Source: Lutibacter sp. (GTDB lineage Bacteria > Bacteroidota > Bacteroidia > Flavobacteriales > Flavobacteriaceae). From it: a DNA stretch of 47,009 nucleotides. The notes beneath the pieces are model-generated. The model searched no databases and was not told where the DNA came from. It saw only the letters and a list, made by a program, of their open reading frames with translations. Positions 9,300 to 17,547 of the stretch are shown in pieces (the stretch's first letter is position 1; the number at the start of each line of letters is the position of its first letter). Made by a program: the position numbers and the translations under genes. The DNA lies in contig JAGPIQ010000005.1 in the NCBI GenBank assembly GCA_018054895.1, positions 1 to 47,009 of the forward strand. The letters run 5' to 3'.

Positions 9300-10505
9300 T
9301 TATTTTTTAGAGTTGTAGTTTTTATATCTAATTAATGCTTCAATATAGTAATAATCGGCATAGTTTAAAGGCACGTCAATTTCATTATTATGAGGAATAC
9401 TTCCAACGCTGTGTTTCAATATAAAATTTTTATTTTCACCTAATTTTGCAGTGTATGCTTCTGAAGCTAATGAGTTTAAAATTTTAACAACATCCGCTTC
9501 ATATTTACCATTTGTATATCCATTTAATTCAACTAAAGCTGATACGGTTACAGCAGCAGCAGAAGCATCGCGTGGGCTATTAGGAATTTTTGGATCATTA
9601 TAATCCCAATATGGAATTTCATCATCAGGAGTTCCTTCATAATTTAGAATATAATCTGCTATTTTTTGTGCTTGCTCTAAATATTTTTCATCTTTTGTAA
9701 AACGGTAACACATTGTATAACCGTAAATTCCCCAAGCTTGTCCACGAGCCCAAGAACTTTCATGTGAAAATCCTTGTGCGGTTTGTTTGCTTCTTACTTC
9801 TCCTGTTTCTGGATCGTAATCAACCACATGGTAAGAACTATTATCTTCTCTAAAATGATTTTTTAATGTAGTATCTGCATGCGCAATAGCCACTTTTTTG
9901 TATTTATCATCACCTGTTAACTCTGACAATTCAAAAAGCATTTCCAAATTCATCATGTTATCAATAATTACAGGGAATTTCCAACCTCTTTCAGATTGCC
10001 ATCCACTATCTACATCCCAACTTATAATGCTACCAACAATTGGATTAAACCTTGTTATTAAAGAATCACCCGCAGTTATTAAAACTTTTTTAAAGTCTTC
10101 ATTTTTAGTTAATTTATACCCATTTCCATAGGAGCAATTAAATACAAAACCTAAATCATGGTAGGTTGTTCTGTATTTATGATCTTCATATTGTGCTTGA
10201 AATTTTTCAGCTGCATTTTTCCATTTTTTATCTTTTGTAACTTCATATAAATACCAGCAAGTTCCTGGGAAAAAGCCTTCAGTCCAATCAAATTGAAGAT
10301 CTGTAAAATGCATTTCGCCATTTTCGTCTATAGTTCTTGGAATTCTGTTTGCTGCAATTGCATCATTTAACAATAATGATGTTTGCGCATTCGCAAAATT
10401 CAATTGTTCTTCAATAAATTCTTCTTTACTTTTTGGGCTAGTAGTTGAACAAGAATATAGAAAGTTAAACACTACTAATAGTATGGTTATTTTAAATATT
10501 TTCAT
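9300..10505 (-). CDS. GH88 unsaturated glucuronyl hydrolase (first copy)
   Basis: Removes the 4,5-unsaturated uronic acid that polysaccharide lyases leave on the non-reducing end of glycosaminoglycan oligosaccharides, 401 residues. A lipoprotein signal ends in LYSC (Cys19). The (alpha/alpha)6 barrel shows both catalytic aspartates of the family: YHDLGF (Asp117) and IIDNMMN (Asp182). Other family segments are HVVDYDPETGEV and WARGQAWGIYGY. It leads a two-gene unit with the sulfatase and has an operator-like repeat upstream. A second, divergent GH88 is at 30792-32057; two copies may act on differently sulfated or differently linked disaccharides. Confidence 0.93.
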   Translation of the reverse strand: MKIFKITILLVVFNFLYSCSTTSPKSKEEFIEEQLNFANAQTSLLLNDAIAANRIPRTIDENGEMHFTDLQFDWTEGFFPGTCWYLYEVTKDKKWKNAAEKFQAQYEDHKYRTTYHDLGFVFNCSYGNGYKLTKNEDFKKVLITAGDSLITRFNPIVGSIISWDVDSGWQSERGWKFPVIIDNMMNLEMLFELSELTGDDKYKKVAIAHADTTLKNHFREDNSSYHVVDYDPETGEVRSKQTAQGFSHESSWARGQAWGIYGYTMCYRFTKDEKYLEQAQKIADYILNYEGTPDDEIPYWDYNDPKIPNSPRDASAAAVTVSALVELNGYTNGKYEADVVKILNSLASEAYTAKLGENKNFILKHSVGSIPHNNEIDVPLNYADYYYIEALIRYKNYNSKK

Positions 10506-10594
10506 TTTATTTTTCGGTATTAATATTATTTGATGTTGCTTTTAAAAATTGAATTGACGCTTCTTATGTATTCGTATAATTTTTAGTGCAATTT

Positions 10595-10654
10595 CAAAAA
10601 TATTTATAAATTTTATAGGTGCTTAAAGGCTCTTAAAAAGGGTGTAAACTGTTC
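10595..10654 (-). promoter_or_regulatory. predicted promoter and operator of the first GH88 gene
   Basis: A strong half-site GAACAGTTTACACC (coding strand, 10654-10641) is followed 22 bp later by GAGCCTTTAAGCAC (10632-10619). A perfect TAnnTTTG box, TATTTTTG, lies at 10602-10595, but only 16 bases after the second half-site rather than 23, so this promoter departs from the spacing of the others. The ATG is 89 bases beyond the box. Confidence 0.45.
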
Positions 10655-10720
10655 TTTTGATGATAAATTCATCATAAAGGCTTTGATTTCTATATTTTGC
10701 AGTATTAATTTAAAAAATAT

Positions 10721-11401
10721 TTAAAGCTTTGTGATTTTTAAATTCTGAATTTTCATGTGGTTATTTACTGTTCTAATTCCAAAATACCCATTTAAATATG
10801 GATTGCTATCATTTAATTCAAAAATAACTTCGTTATCTCTACTGTATGTAACTTTATTATTTTCAACTTTTAGAGTTATTTGAATTGTAGTATTTGAAAT
10901 AATCATAAATTTTTGATCACTTAAATCGTGTTCTGGTAAAAGTGGTCTGTCAAAATTACCGTCATATCTTCTAAATCTAGTTTTGGTATTATCATGTCCT
11001 CCATAGCCAACATAATATTGCGTTAGTTCATGGTAATTGGTAAACTTACCCTGTCTTTCTTTTGAATTTTTAAAAAAATTATCAGGGTTTTTAGGATCAT
11101 TAGCCATCCAAAAACAATTTAAATCAGACACTCTATCAAAAGGACCTCCATTATCTATAACAATTACTTCATATTCAATTTTTAAAGGAGCTTTTAGTTT
11201 GTGTTTAAGCCATACGGTGCAACCTAAAGAATCTGTAATTTCCATCTCATGATTTCTAAACTCAACTTTTCCACCTTGTTGTTGTTCCACCACCCAATGT
11301 TGTTGGTTAATAGTTGAACTATTATACATTATTTTAGTTGAATTACAAGAAATAAAACATCCTAAAACTAAAAACAGAAAAACACAATTTATACGTTGCA
11401 T
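10721..11401 (-). CDS. DUF6250-like secreted lipoprotein
   Basis: A 226-residue lipoprotein (signal ending FISC, Cys19) with one all-beta domain resembling DUF6250, a concanavalin-like fold related to the YesU group in rhamnogalacturonan loci. The recognisable core is RVSDLNCFWMANDP (about 85-98) followed by YYVGYGGHDNTKTRFRRYDG (about 130-149). The function is not known to me: it may be a carbohydrate-binding protein or a lyase or hydrolase of an uncharacterised family. It starts 2 bases after the stop of the upstream sulfatase, so it is the last gene of the long sulfatase transcript. Family assignment is from pattern memory. Confidence 0.65.
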   Translation of the reverse strand: MQRINCVFLFLVLGCFISCNSTKIMYNSSTINQQHWVVEQQQGGKVEFRNHEMEITDSLGCTVWLKHKLKAPLKIEYEVIVIDNGGPFDRVSDLNCFWMANDPKNPDNFFKNSKERQGKFTNYHELTQYYVGYGGHDNTKTRFRRYDGNFDRPLLPEHDLSDQKFMIISNTTIQITLKVENNKVTYSRDNEVIFELNDSNPYLNGYFGIRTVNNHMKIQNLKITKL

Positions 11402-11403
11402 AC

Positions 11404-12828
11404 TTAATATGGTTTCTCAAACAATTCTGTTGATGATATTTTGCTGGTACTTGGTAATATAATTTTTCTTAAAAAAGCATCATTTGTTGTTTTACACCAG
11501 GTGTAAAGCTTTAAACGGAAACCATCTACTATTTTTAAATTAGATGTATCCAAAGCCAAATTAACTAATTCGTAAGGATCGTTTTGTAAATCAAACAATT
11601 GCTCTCTATTTCCCCCCCAATTATATAACACATATTTATATCTTTTAGCTATAATTGCTCTTCCTGCAGTTCCATACGCCTGCTCACCATCAAATTTAGT
11701 TTCAACAACAATAAAGTCTCTTTCTAAATCATTTGTTTTGCTTTCAAAAATTGGTTTTAAATTTTCCCCAGTTAAATAGGTTGATTTTGCAATATTCGCA
11801 TACGCACAAATTGTAGGATACAAATCTAACCCATTACTAACCAAGGTGTTATTTTGTTGGTTTTTTTTAATTTCTCCTTCAAAACTAGCAATGAATGGTA
11901 CTTTAATTGATTCCTGAATTAATGCTGTTTTTTGATTCCATCCGTGTGAAGCATTTCCATCTCCATGGTCACTTGTAAAAATAATTAGGGTGTTTTTTCG
12001 AAGGTCTAAATCATCAATTGCATTTAAAATTTTTCCAATTTCAGCATCTACTTTTTCAACCAATCTATAATAAGTGTACCTATATTGACGCCAATCTTCA
12101 TCTGTATAATTAGCTGTTGGATATACTTTTTTATTGATGCTTTGCTCAAATTGAAGCACTTCAGGAAAATCATCCGATTGTTTATGATTTATAGGTAATT
12201 CTGGTGTAAATTTAGTAGCTACAGGCTCAATGTTTCCGTAAGGTAATGGTTCATTTCGTGCCCATTCACAAATGTTATGGGGATTGTCAAAACTTACCGT
12301 TAGAAAGAACGGATTTTTCGAATCTTTCTTCGATTTTAGGTATGTTATACTTTTTTCAGCCAAGCCAACATCTCCCATTGGAGCAATCATTTCAAATCCA
12401 TTTCCTTCAACCATACTAGCTTCATGAGCGTGCCATTTACCGCCATAGGCACAACTGTACCCTGCTTGCTGTAACTTTTTAGCTAAAATATATTCTTTTT
12501 CAACTGAGTTCATAACATTATCACCCTTTTCATTTGAATTTACACCAATAGTATGTGGCATTTTACCCGTAAAAATACTTGACCGTGACGGTGTACATAA
12601 TGGAAAAGTGACATACGAATTATTAAAAAGCATTCCGCTTTCTGCCAACTGATCTAAATTTGGTGTTTTTAAATTTTTGTTTCCTACAATACTTAACGCC
12701 TCTGCTTGATGCTGATCTGTCATTATTAAAATAATGTTGGGTTTAGCAACCGTTTGAGCATTCAATGTAAAAAAAGCACTTATTACAATACTTAAAAACA
12801 GTCCTATTATTTTAACTTTATTTTTCAT
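11404..12828 (-). CDS. sulfatase, S1 family (intact member of the tandem pair)
   Basis: Formylglycine sulfatase of 474 residues with a cleavable signal peptide (about 1-24, ending LNAQ), so soluble periplasmic or exported. The active-site motif CTPSR is at Cys78-Arg82; metal and sulfate ligands appear in MTDQHQAEA (Asp38), GKWHAHE and FTSDHGDGNASHGW. It is a close paralogue of the broken gene at 16119-17524, sharing DEDWRQYRYTYYRLVEKVD and the C-terminal YKYVLYNWG block. Here the region after YNWG contains a run of seven G and remains in frame. It is followed after 2 bases by the DUF6250-like gene. Subfamily not assigned. Confidence 0.92.
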   Translation of the reverse strand: MKNKVKIIGLFLSIVISAFFTLNAQTVAKPNIILIMTDQHQAEALSIVGNKNLKTPNLDQLAESGMLFNNSYVTFPLCTPSRSSIFTGKMPHTIGVNSNEKGDNVMNSVEKEYILAKKLQQAGYSCAYGGKWHAHEASMVEGNGFEMIAPMGDVGLAEKSITYLKSKKDSKNPFFLTVSFDNPHNICEWARNEPLPYGNIEPVATKFTPELPINHKQSDDFPEVLQFEQSINKKVYPTANYTDEDWRQYRYTYYRLVEKVDAEIGKILNAIDDLDLRKNTLIIFTSDHGDGNASHGWNQKTALIQESIKVPFIASFEGEIKKNQQNNTLVSNGLDLYPTICAYANIAKSTYLTGENLKPIFESKTNDLERDFIVVETKFDGEQAYGTAGRAIIAKRYKYVLYNWGGNREQLFDLQNDPYELVNLALDTSNLKIVDGFRLKLYTWCKTTNDAFLRKIILPSTSKISSTELFEKPY

Positions 12829-12944
12829 TTTTTGAAGTTTATTTATTTTTTTGATTCAAAGAAAATTGAAGGTGTTTTTTCAACCATAATTACAACATCA
12901 TTTTATAAAAAATAACTAGGGTATTTAATGGATTCATTTTTAAA

Positions 12945-14390
12945 TCACTTCACTTTCTTTTCTCTTACATATTGACTATTTAAAATAGCTTTATTTGCGT
13001 TTACAGATTTTTGAAGCTTATGAAGCCTACGTTTAAGATCAACTACTTTTTTTGGATATTTTGCTGCAAGATTATTTTGTTCAGAAATATCTTCGGATAA
13101 ATTGTATAATTCCACAGTTTCAGTTTCGTAAAACTCAATTAATTTCCAATTTTGGTATCTAATTGCAGCGCCAGGAGTCCAACCACTTCCATGATAATGA
13201 GGATAATGCCAAAACAATTCCTTTCTACCAATTTTCCCATTTTTAACCAGTATTTCTGATAAATCGACACCATTAATAGTCGATTTATCAGCAGGTTTAA
13301 TATTTGCTAGAGAAAGTATTGTTGGTAAAAAATCATATCCTATAACGGGCTCATTGCTAATGCTACTTTGTTCTTTAAAATTAGCTGGTTTTATTAATAA
13401 TGGCACTCTAATTCCGCCTTCATATAACCATCCTTTTCCAGCTCTTAGAGGCAATATAGATGTTGGTGCTATAAAATCATATTCAGGTTCCAGCGTTGAA
13501 AGTCCGCCATTATCTGAAGTGAAAATAATGGTTGTATTATCATACAAGCCTTCTTTTTTTAATTTTGCAATTAACTTTCCAATATTTTTATCTAAAGCGT
13601 ATAGCATAGACGCATATTCTGGATTTCTTTGCGCCATTTTAGTCATAGCAGTTCCTTCTTTTCTTTCGAAAACTTTTAAACTATCTAAATACTTTAATTT
13701 CTGTTTAAATTTATCAACATAGAGTGTATTTGCCTGAATTGGCGTGTGTACCGTATAATATGATAGCAATAAGAAAAAAGGTTTATTATGAATGGTATCT
13801 AAAAAATTGATTGATTCTTGCGTTAATCTATCTGTTAAGTATTCTCCTTTTTTCCCGTCTTTTAAATATGGATTTTTATACGGTGAATAATATCCTCCAG
13901 GAGGTTGCCCTTTTTCATAGCCGCCAATATTTGTTTGAAAACCTTGGTCTGTTGGCAAAAAACCTGTATCACCTAAATGCCACTTACCAACAAAAAAAGT
14001 ACTGTAACCATTTTCATTTAAAATTTCTGGCAAAGTAACTTCAGAAAGTGGTAATTCATTTAAATCTTTTGCGCCTATTAATTTTCTGTTTTTTGGATCA
14101 TCTCCGGGTAACCAATCTGTAATATTTACACTAGCTGGGTGTTTTCCAGTTAAAATTGATGCTCTTGACGGCGAACAAATGGATGCTGAAGCATAGGCAT
14201 TTGTAAATTGTATACTGTTTTTACTAAAATTATCAATATTTGGCGTTTCGTAAAATGTACTTCCGGAATAACCAAGGTCTGTCCAACCCAAATCGTCCAC
14301 CAAAATAAAGACAAAGTTTTGTTTTTTTGGTGCTTCTTTACAAGAAATAAAGAGTACACTTAAAACGATAAAAATAAATTTTTTAAACAT
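12945..14390 (-). CDS. sulfatase, S1 family, arylsulfatase A-like lipoprotein
   Basis: Formylglycine sulfatase, 481 residues. A lipoprotein signal ends in LFISC (Cys17). Metal ligands are in LVDDLGWTDLG (Asp32, Asp33), the modified residue is in CSPSR (Cys72-Arg76), and GKWHLGD and FTSDNGG follow in the usual order. The DDLGW start and the C-terminal WKLIEFYE and LYNLSEDISEQNNLA blocks resemble arylsulfatase A and GalNAc-6-sulfatase-like enzymes; that resemblance does not fix the target sulfate. It lies between two other sulfatases with gaps of about 75 and 115 bases and is probably co-transcribed with them. Confidence 0.92.
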   Translation of the reverse strand: MFKKFIFIVLSVLFISCKEAPKKQNFVFILVDDLGWTDLGYSGSTFYETPNIDNFSKNSIQFTNAYASASICSPSRASILTGKHPASVNITDWLPGDDPKNRKLIGAKDLNELPLSEVTLPEILNENGYSTFFVGKWHLGDTGFLPTDQGFQTNIGGYEKGQPPGGYYSPYKNPYLKDGKKGEYLTDRLTQESINFLDTIHNKPFFLLLSYYTVHTPIQANTLYVDKFKQKLKYLDSLKVFERKEGTAMTKMAQRNPEYASMLYALDKNIGKLIAKLKKEGLYDNTTIIFTSDNGGLSTLEPEYDFIAPTSILPLRAGKGWLYEGGIRVPLLIKPANFKEQSSISNEPVIGYDFLPTILSLANIKPADKSTINGVDLSEILVKNGKIGRKELFWHYPHYHGSGWTPGAAIRYQNWKLIEFYETETVELYNLSEDISEQNNLAAKYPKKVVDLKRRLHKLQKSVNANKAILNSQYVREKKVK

Positions 14391-14467
14391 GATTACGTTT
14401 TATTTAAGTAATTTTAGACTTCGCTAGAACTCACATTTTAGCTATTAAATAATTATCCTGAATTTAT

Positions 14468-16075
14468 TTAATTCAAATTCACTTCATGCTGATTTTTAAA
14501 ACCATCTTTCTTTAAATTTGTCAATTTTTCTTTTAAATCTTTCACTCTTTCAGGAAATTTAGCTGCCAAATTATTTTGTTCATTTGGATCATTTTTTATG
14601 TGATATAATTGTGGTTCTAATTGAAAACCAGTTTCAATAATTGGTCCCCAAGGAACTAACTTTGGACCATCTAAAGGCTCAATATATTTCCATTCGCCTT
14701 CCAAATAAGATACTGGTCCCATAAAACTTTCTTGTACTATTGAAGTTCTTCCTACGGTATTATCACCTAAAAAAACATCTAACGCATTTTGACTATCAAT
14801 AACATCTTCTTTTACTTTTTCTATTCCTACTAAAGCAGCTAAAGAACTTAAAAAATCTACCTGACTTACCAATGCATTAGAAACTGTTCCTCTCCCTTTT
14901 CCATTTGGCCAACGAATAATTAATGGTATTTTACTACCGCCATTATACGCACTATATTTTCCACCACGCAAGCCTCCTGTAGGTTTATGGTTTCCTAATA
15001 ATTCTCTTGCCTGATCTTGGTAACCATCATCTACAACTGGACCATTATCACTTGAAAAAATAACGATGGTATTCTCAAATAAATGCTGTTCTTTAAGCGT
15101 ATTTACAATTTCATTTACTGTCCAATCTAACTGTAAAATAACATCGCCCCTTGGTCCCAAACCACTTTTACCTTGAAACATTTTATTTGCAATTCTCGGT
15201 ACGTGAATATCATGTGTAGAAAGCAATAAAAAGAAGGGTTTATCTTTATTCGCATTGATGAATTTTTTAGATTTATCAACCAATTCCATCGGTATAGTTT
15301 CATCATCCCATAAAGCAGCTTTTCCACCCGTCATATACCCAATTCTACTAACTCCATTTACAATTGTCATATTATGTCCTTGTGAAGGCTTCATGGTTAA
15401 CAATTCTGGGTTTTCCTTTCCTGTAGGCCAATCACCAACTTTTTCTTTATAATTTACTGTAACAGGATCATTCGGATCTAAATTTACAATATGATGGTTT
15501 TCAACAAAAACACAGGGAACTCTATCTCCTGTTGCAGGTATTAAATATGAATAATCAAAACCGATTTCTAAAGGACCGGGACTAATTTTTCCGTTCCAAT
15601 CTGGGCCATTTTCATCACCTAATCCTAAATGCCATTTTCCAACAATTCCTGTTTTATAACCTGCAGTTTGTAGAATTTTTGGTAAGGTTGTTCTTTTAGT
15701 GTCTATTAAAAGTGCTTCATCACCTGTTGCAACACCTGTCCCTTCTTTTCTCCAAGCATAATCACCTGTCAATAAAGAATATCTAGATGGTGTACACGTA
15801 GCAGCTGTAGAATATGCATTGTTAAACAGAATACCTTCTTCTGCCAAGGCATCAATTGCAGGAGTTTGTACGCCCGTACCGCCGTAACTACTGATGTCGC
15901 CATAGCCCAAATCATCAGTATAAATGATGATGATATTTGGTTTTTGTGTTTCTTCGGAAGTCATTGCAGTTTCTTCATTTTCAGTACTTTTGTTTTTACA
16001 GCCTACAGCCATAAAAACAAATAGAACGAATCCTAATAGCATGTAATTTTTAAAATTTGTCATTTGTATCATCAT
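14468..16075 (-). CDS. sulfatase, S1 family, arylsulfatase-type lipoprotein
   Basis: Formylglycine sulfatase of 535 residues, lipoprotein (signal ending AVGC, Cys26). Metal ligands are in YTDDLGYGD (Asp54, Asp55), the active-site motif is CTPSR (Cys94-Arg98), and GKWHLG and FSSDNGP are present. A central insertion with ATGDRVPCVFVENHHIVNLD (about 186-205) marks a distinct arylsulfatase subgroup that, from memory, includes GalNAc-6-O-sulfatases of chondroitin loci (possibly S1_15); I hold that loosely. Candidate starts Met1, Met2 and Met5 all precede the lipoprotein signal. It is one of four consecutive sulfatase genes. Confidence 0.92.
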   Translation of the reverse strand: MMIQMTNFKNYMLLGFVLFVFMAVGCKNKSTENEETAMTSEETQKPNIIIIYTDDLGYGDISSYGGTGVQTPAIDALAEEGILFNNAYSTAATCTPSRYSLLTGDYAWRKEGTGVATGDEALLIDTKRTTLPKILQTAGYKTGIVGKWHLGLGDENGPDWNGKISPGPLEIGFDYSYLIPATGDRVPCVFVENHHIVNLDPNDPVTVNYKEKVGDWPTGKENPELLTMKPSQGHNMTIVNGVSRIGYMTGGKAALWDDETIPMELVDKSKKFINANKDKPFFLLLSTHDIHVPRIANKMFQGKSGLGPRGDVILQLDWTVNEIVNTLKEQHLFENTIVIFSSDNGPVVDDGYQDQARELLGNHKPTGGLRGGKYSAYNGGSKIPLIIRWPNGKGRGTVSNALVSQVDFLSSLAALVGIEKVKEDVIDSQNALDVFLGDNTVGRTSIVQESFMGPVSYLEGEWKYIEPLDGPKLVPWGPIIETGFQLEPQLYHIKNDPNEQNNLAAKFPERVKDLKEKLTNLKKDGFKNQHEVNLN

Positions 16076-16118
16076 TTTATGGTTTTTTGTATTTTTTTAT
16101 AGCATCCGTCTACCGTCT

Positions 16119-17524
16119 TTAATAAAATTTATCAGATAATGCATCAGAAGTTAACTTGCCATGGGTTGGCAATACTAACTTTTTCTTAAATCTGATATCG
16201 TTTGCTTGTTTGCTCCAATCTAATAATTTCTGACGGTAATCATCAATATTTTGTAATTGACCTTTGGAATTTATCAAATTATACATTTCATACGGATCGG
16301 TTTCTGAATCAAAAAACTGTTCTCGGTTTTCCCCCAATTGTATAGAACATATTTATATTTATTTGTAACCAAAGCGCGACCCATGGTGCCATAGGCATTC
16401 TTACCTTCAAATTTTGTTTCAACTACTACAAAATTGTGTGGTTTATTTTCTTTTTCAATGATTTTTTTAATGCTTTTCCCTAATAATTCCTTTGGAATAT
16501 CAATTTTCACAAAATCACAAATGGTTGGAAATAAATCCAACCCACTGGAAATTAAACTGTTATTTATTTTTTCTTCGAAAGTATTGATTCCTTTATAATT
16601 TATAATGAATGGTACTTTGATGCTTTCCTGAAACAAGGCTGTTTTTTGGTTCCAACCGTGCGATGCATTCCCATCGCCATGATCGCTCGTAAATATGATG
16701 ACCGTATTATCCCGTAGGCCTAAATTATCGATGGCATCTAATATTTTACCGATTTCTTTATCTACTTTTTCTACCAATCTATAATAAGTATAGCGGTATT
16801 GACGCCAATCTTCATCGGTATAATTTTGGGTAGGATATACTTTTAAATCTATATTTTGTTCAATTTGTAAAGCTTCAAGAAACGTGGGTGATATTTTAAA
16901 ATTTACAGGCAATTCTGGCGTTTCATTTAAAGAAACTGGCGTGATATTTCCATAAGGCAGAGGTTCATTTCTTGCCCATTCGCAAATATTGTGTGGATTA
17001 TCAAAAGAAGCTACCAAAAAGAACGGTAGCGGATTATCTTTTCTCGATTTTAAATAATCAATGCAATTTTCAGCTAAAACCATATCGCCAAAACCCGAGA
17101 TGGTTTTAAAACCATTTCCATCCACCATACCTGCTTCATGAGCTCGCCACTTACCACCATAAGCAGCATCATAACCTGCGGCATTTAAAACATGACCCAA
17201 ACCTTTTTCTTTATCGGCTGGTTTTAACTTATTATCTCCTTCTCCATTGAAATTTACACCCAGTGCATTAGGCATTTTACCTGTAAACATACTGGAATGC
17301 GACGGACTGCATAGCGGAAAGGTAACATACGCATTGTCAAAACGGATGCCTGTTTTGGCTAATTTATCTAAATTTGGAGTGCTTAAATTTAAATTTCCAG
17401 CGATGCTTAAGGCTTCTGCTTGATGCTGGTCGGTCATCATTAAAACGATGTTGGGTCTCTTTTCTTGTGCATTTAGGCTTACTAAAGGCAATAAAAACAT
17501 TAAAATCAAAAACTGGTTTTTCAT
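16119..17524 (-). pseudogene. degenerate S1 sulfatase: frameshift plus lost active-site residues
   Basis: Paralogue of the sulfatase at 11404-12828, interrupted by a frameshift. The main frame runs from ATG 17524 to about 16330, then shifts. The natural continuation, GENREQFFDSETDPYEMYNL, is in another frame down to 16119. The break is a run of five G on the coding strand (C's at 16331-16335) where six would keep frame; adding one base gives 1407 nt, about 468 residues, like the 474-residue paralogue. Independently, the modification motif reads CSPSH (72-76) instead of CxPxR, and the sulfate-binding GKWH reads GKWR. Metal-site motif FTSDHGDGNASHGW is intact. Loss of three separate features suggests a non-functional or pseudo-sulfatase; a sequencing slip could explain only the frameshift. 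Confidence 0.85.
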
Positions 17525-17547
17525 GTGTTTAAAAAATAATTTTATTA

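Noticed and set aside
12871-12925. Operator-like GGTGT and GGGTA upstream of the sulfatase at 12828
   Set aside because: No partner at 22 bp and no TTC-type triplet at the right spacing.
16119-16337. Separate 72-residue protein
   Set aside because: It is the out-of-frame C-terminus of the adjacent sulfatase, matching the intact paralogue's C-terminus residue by residue.
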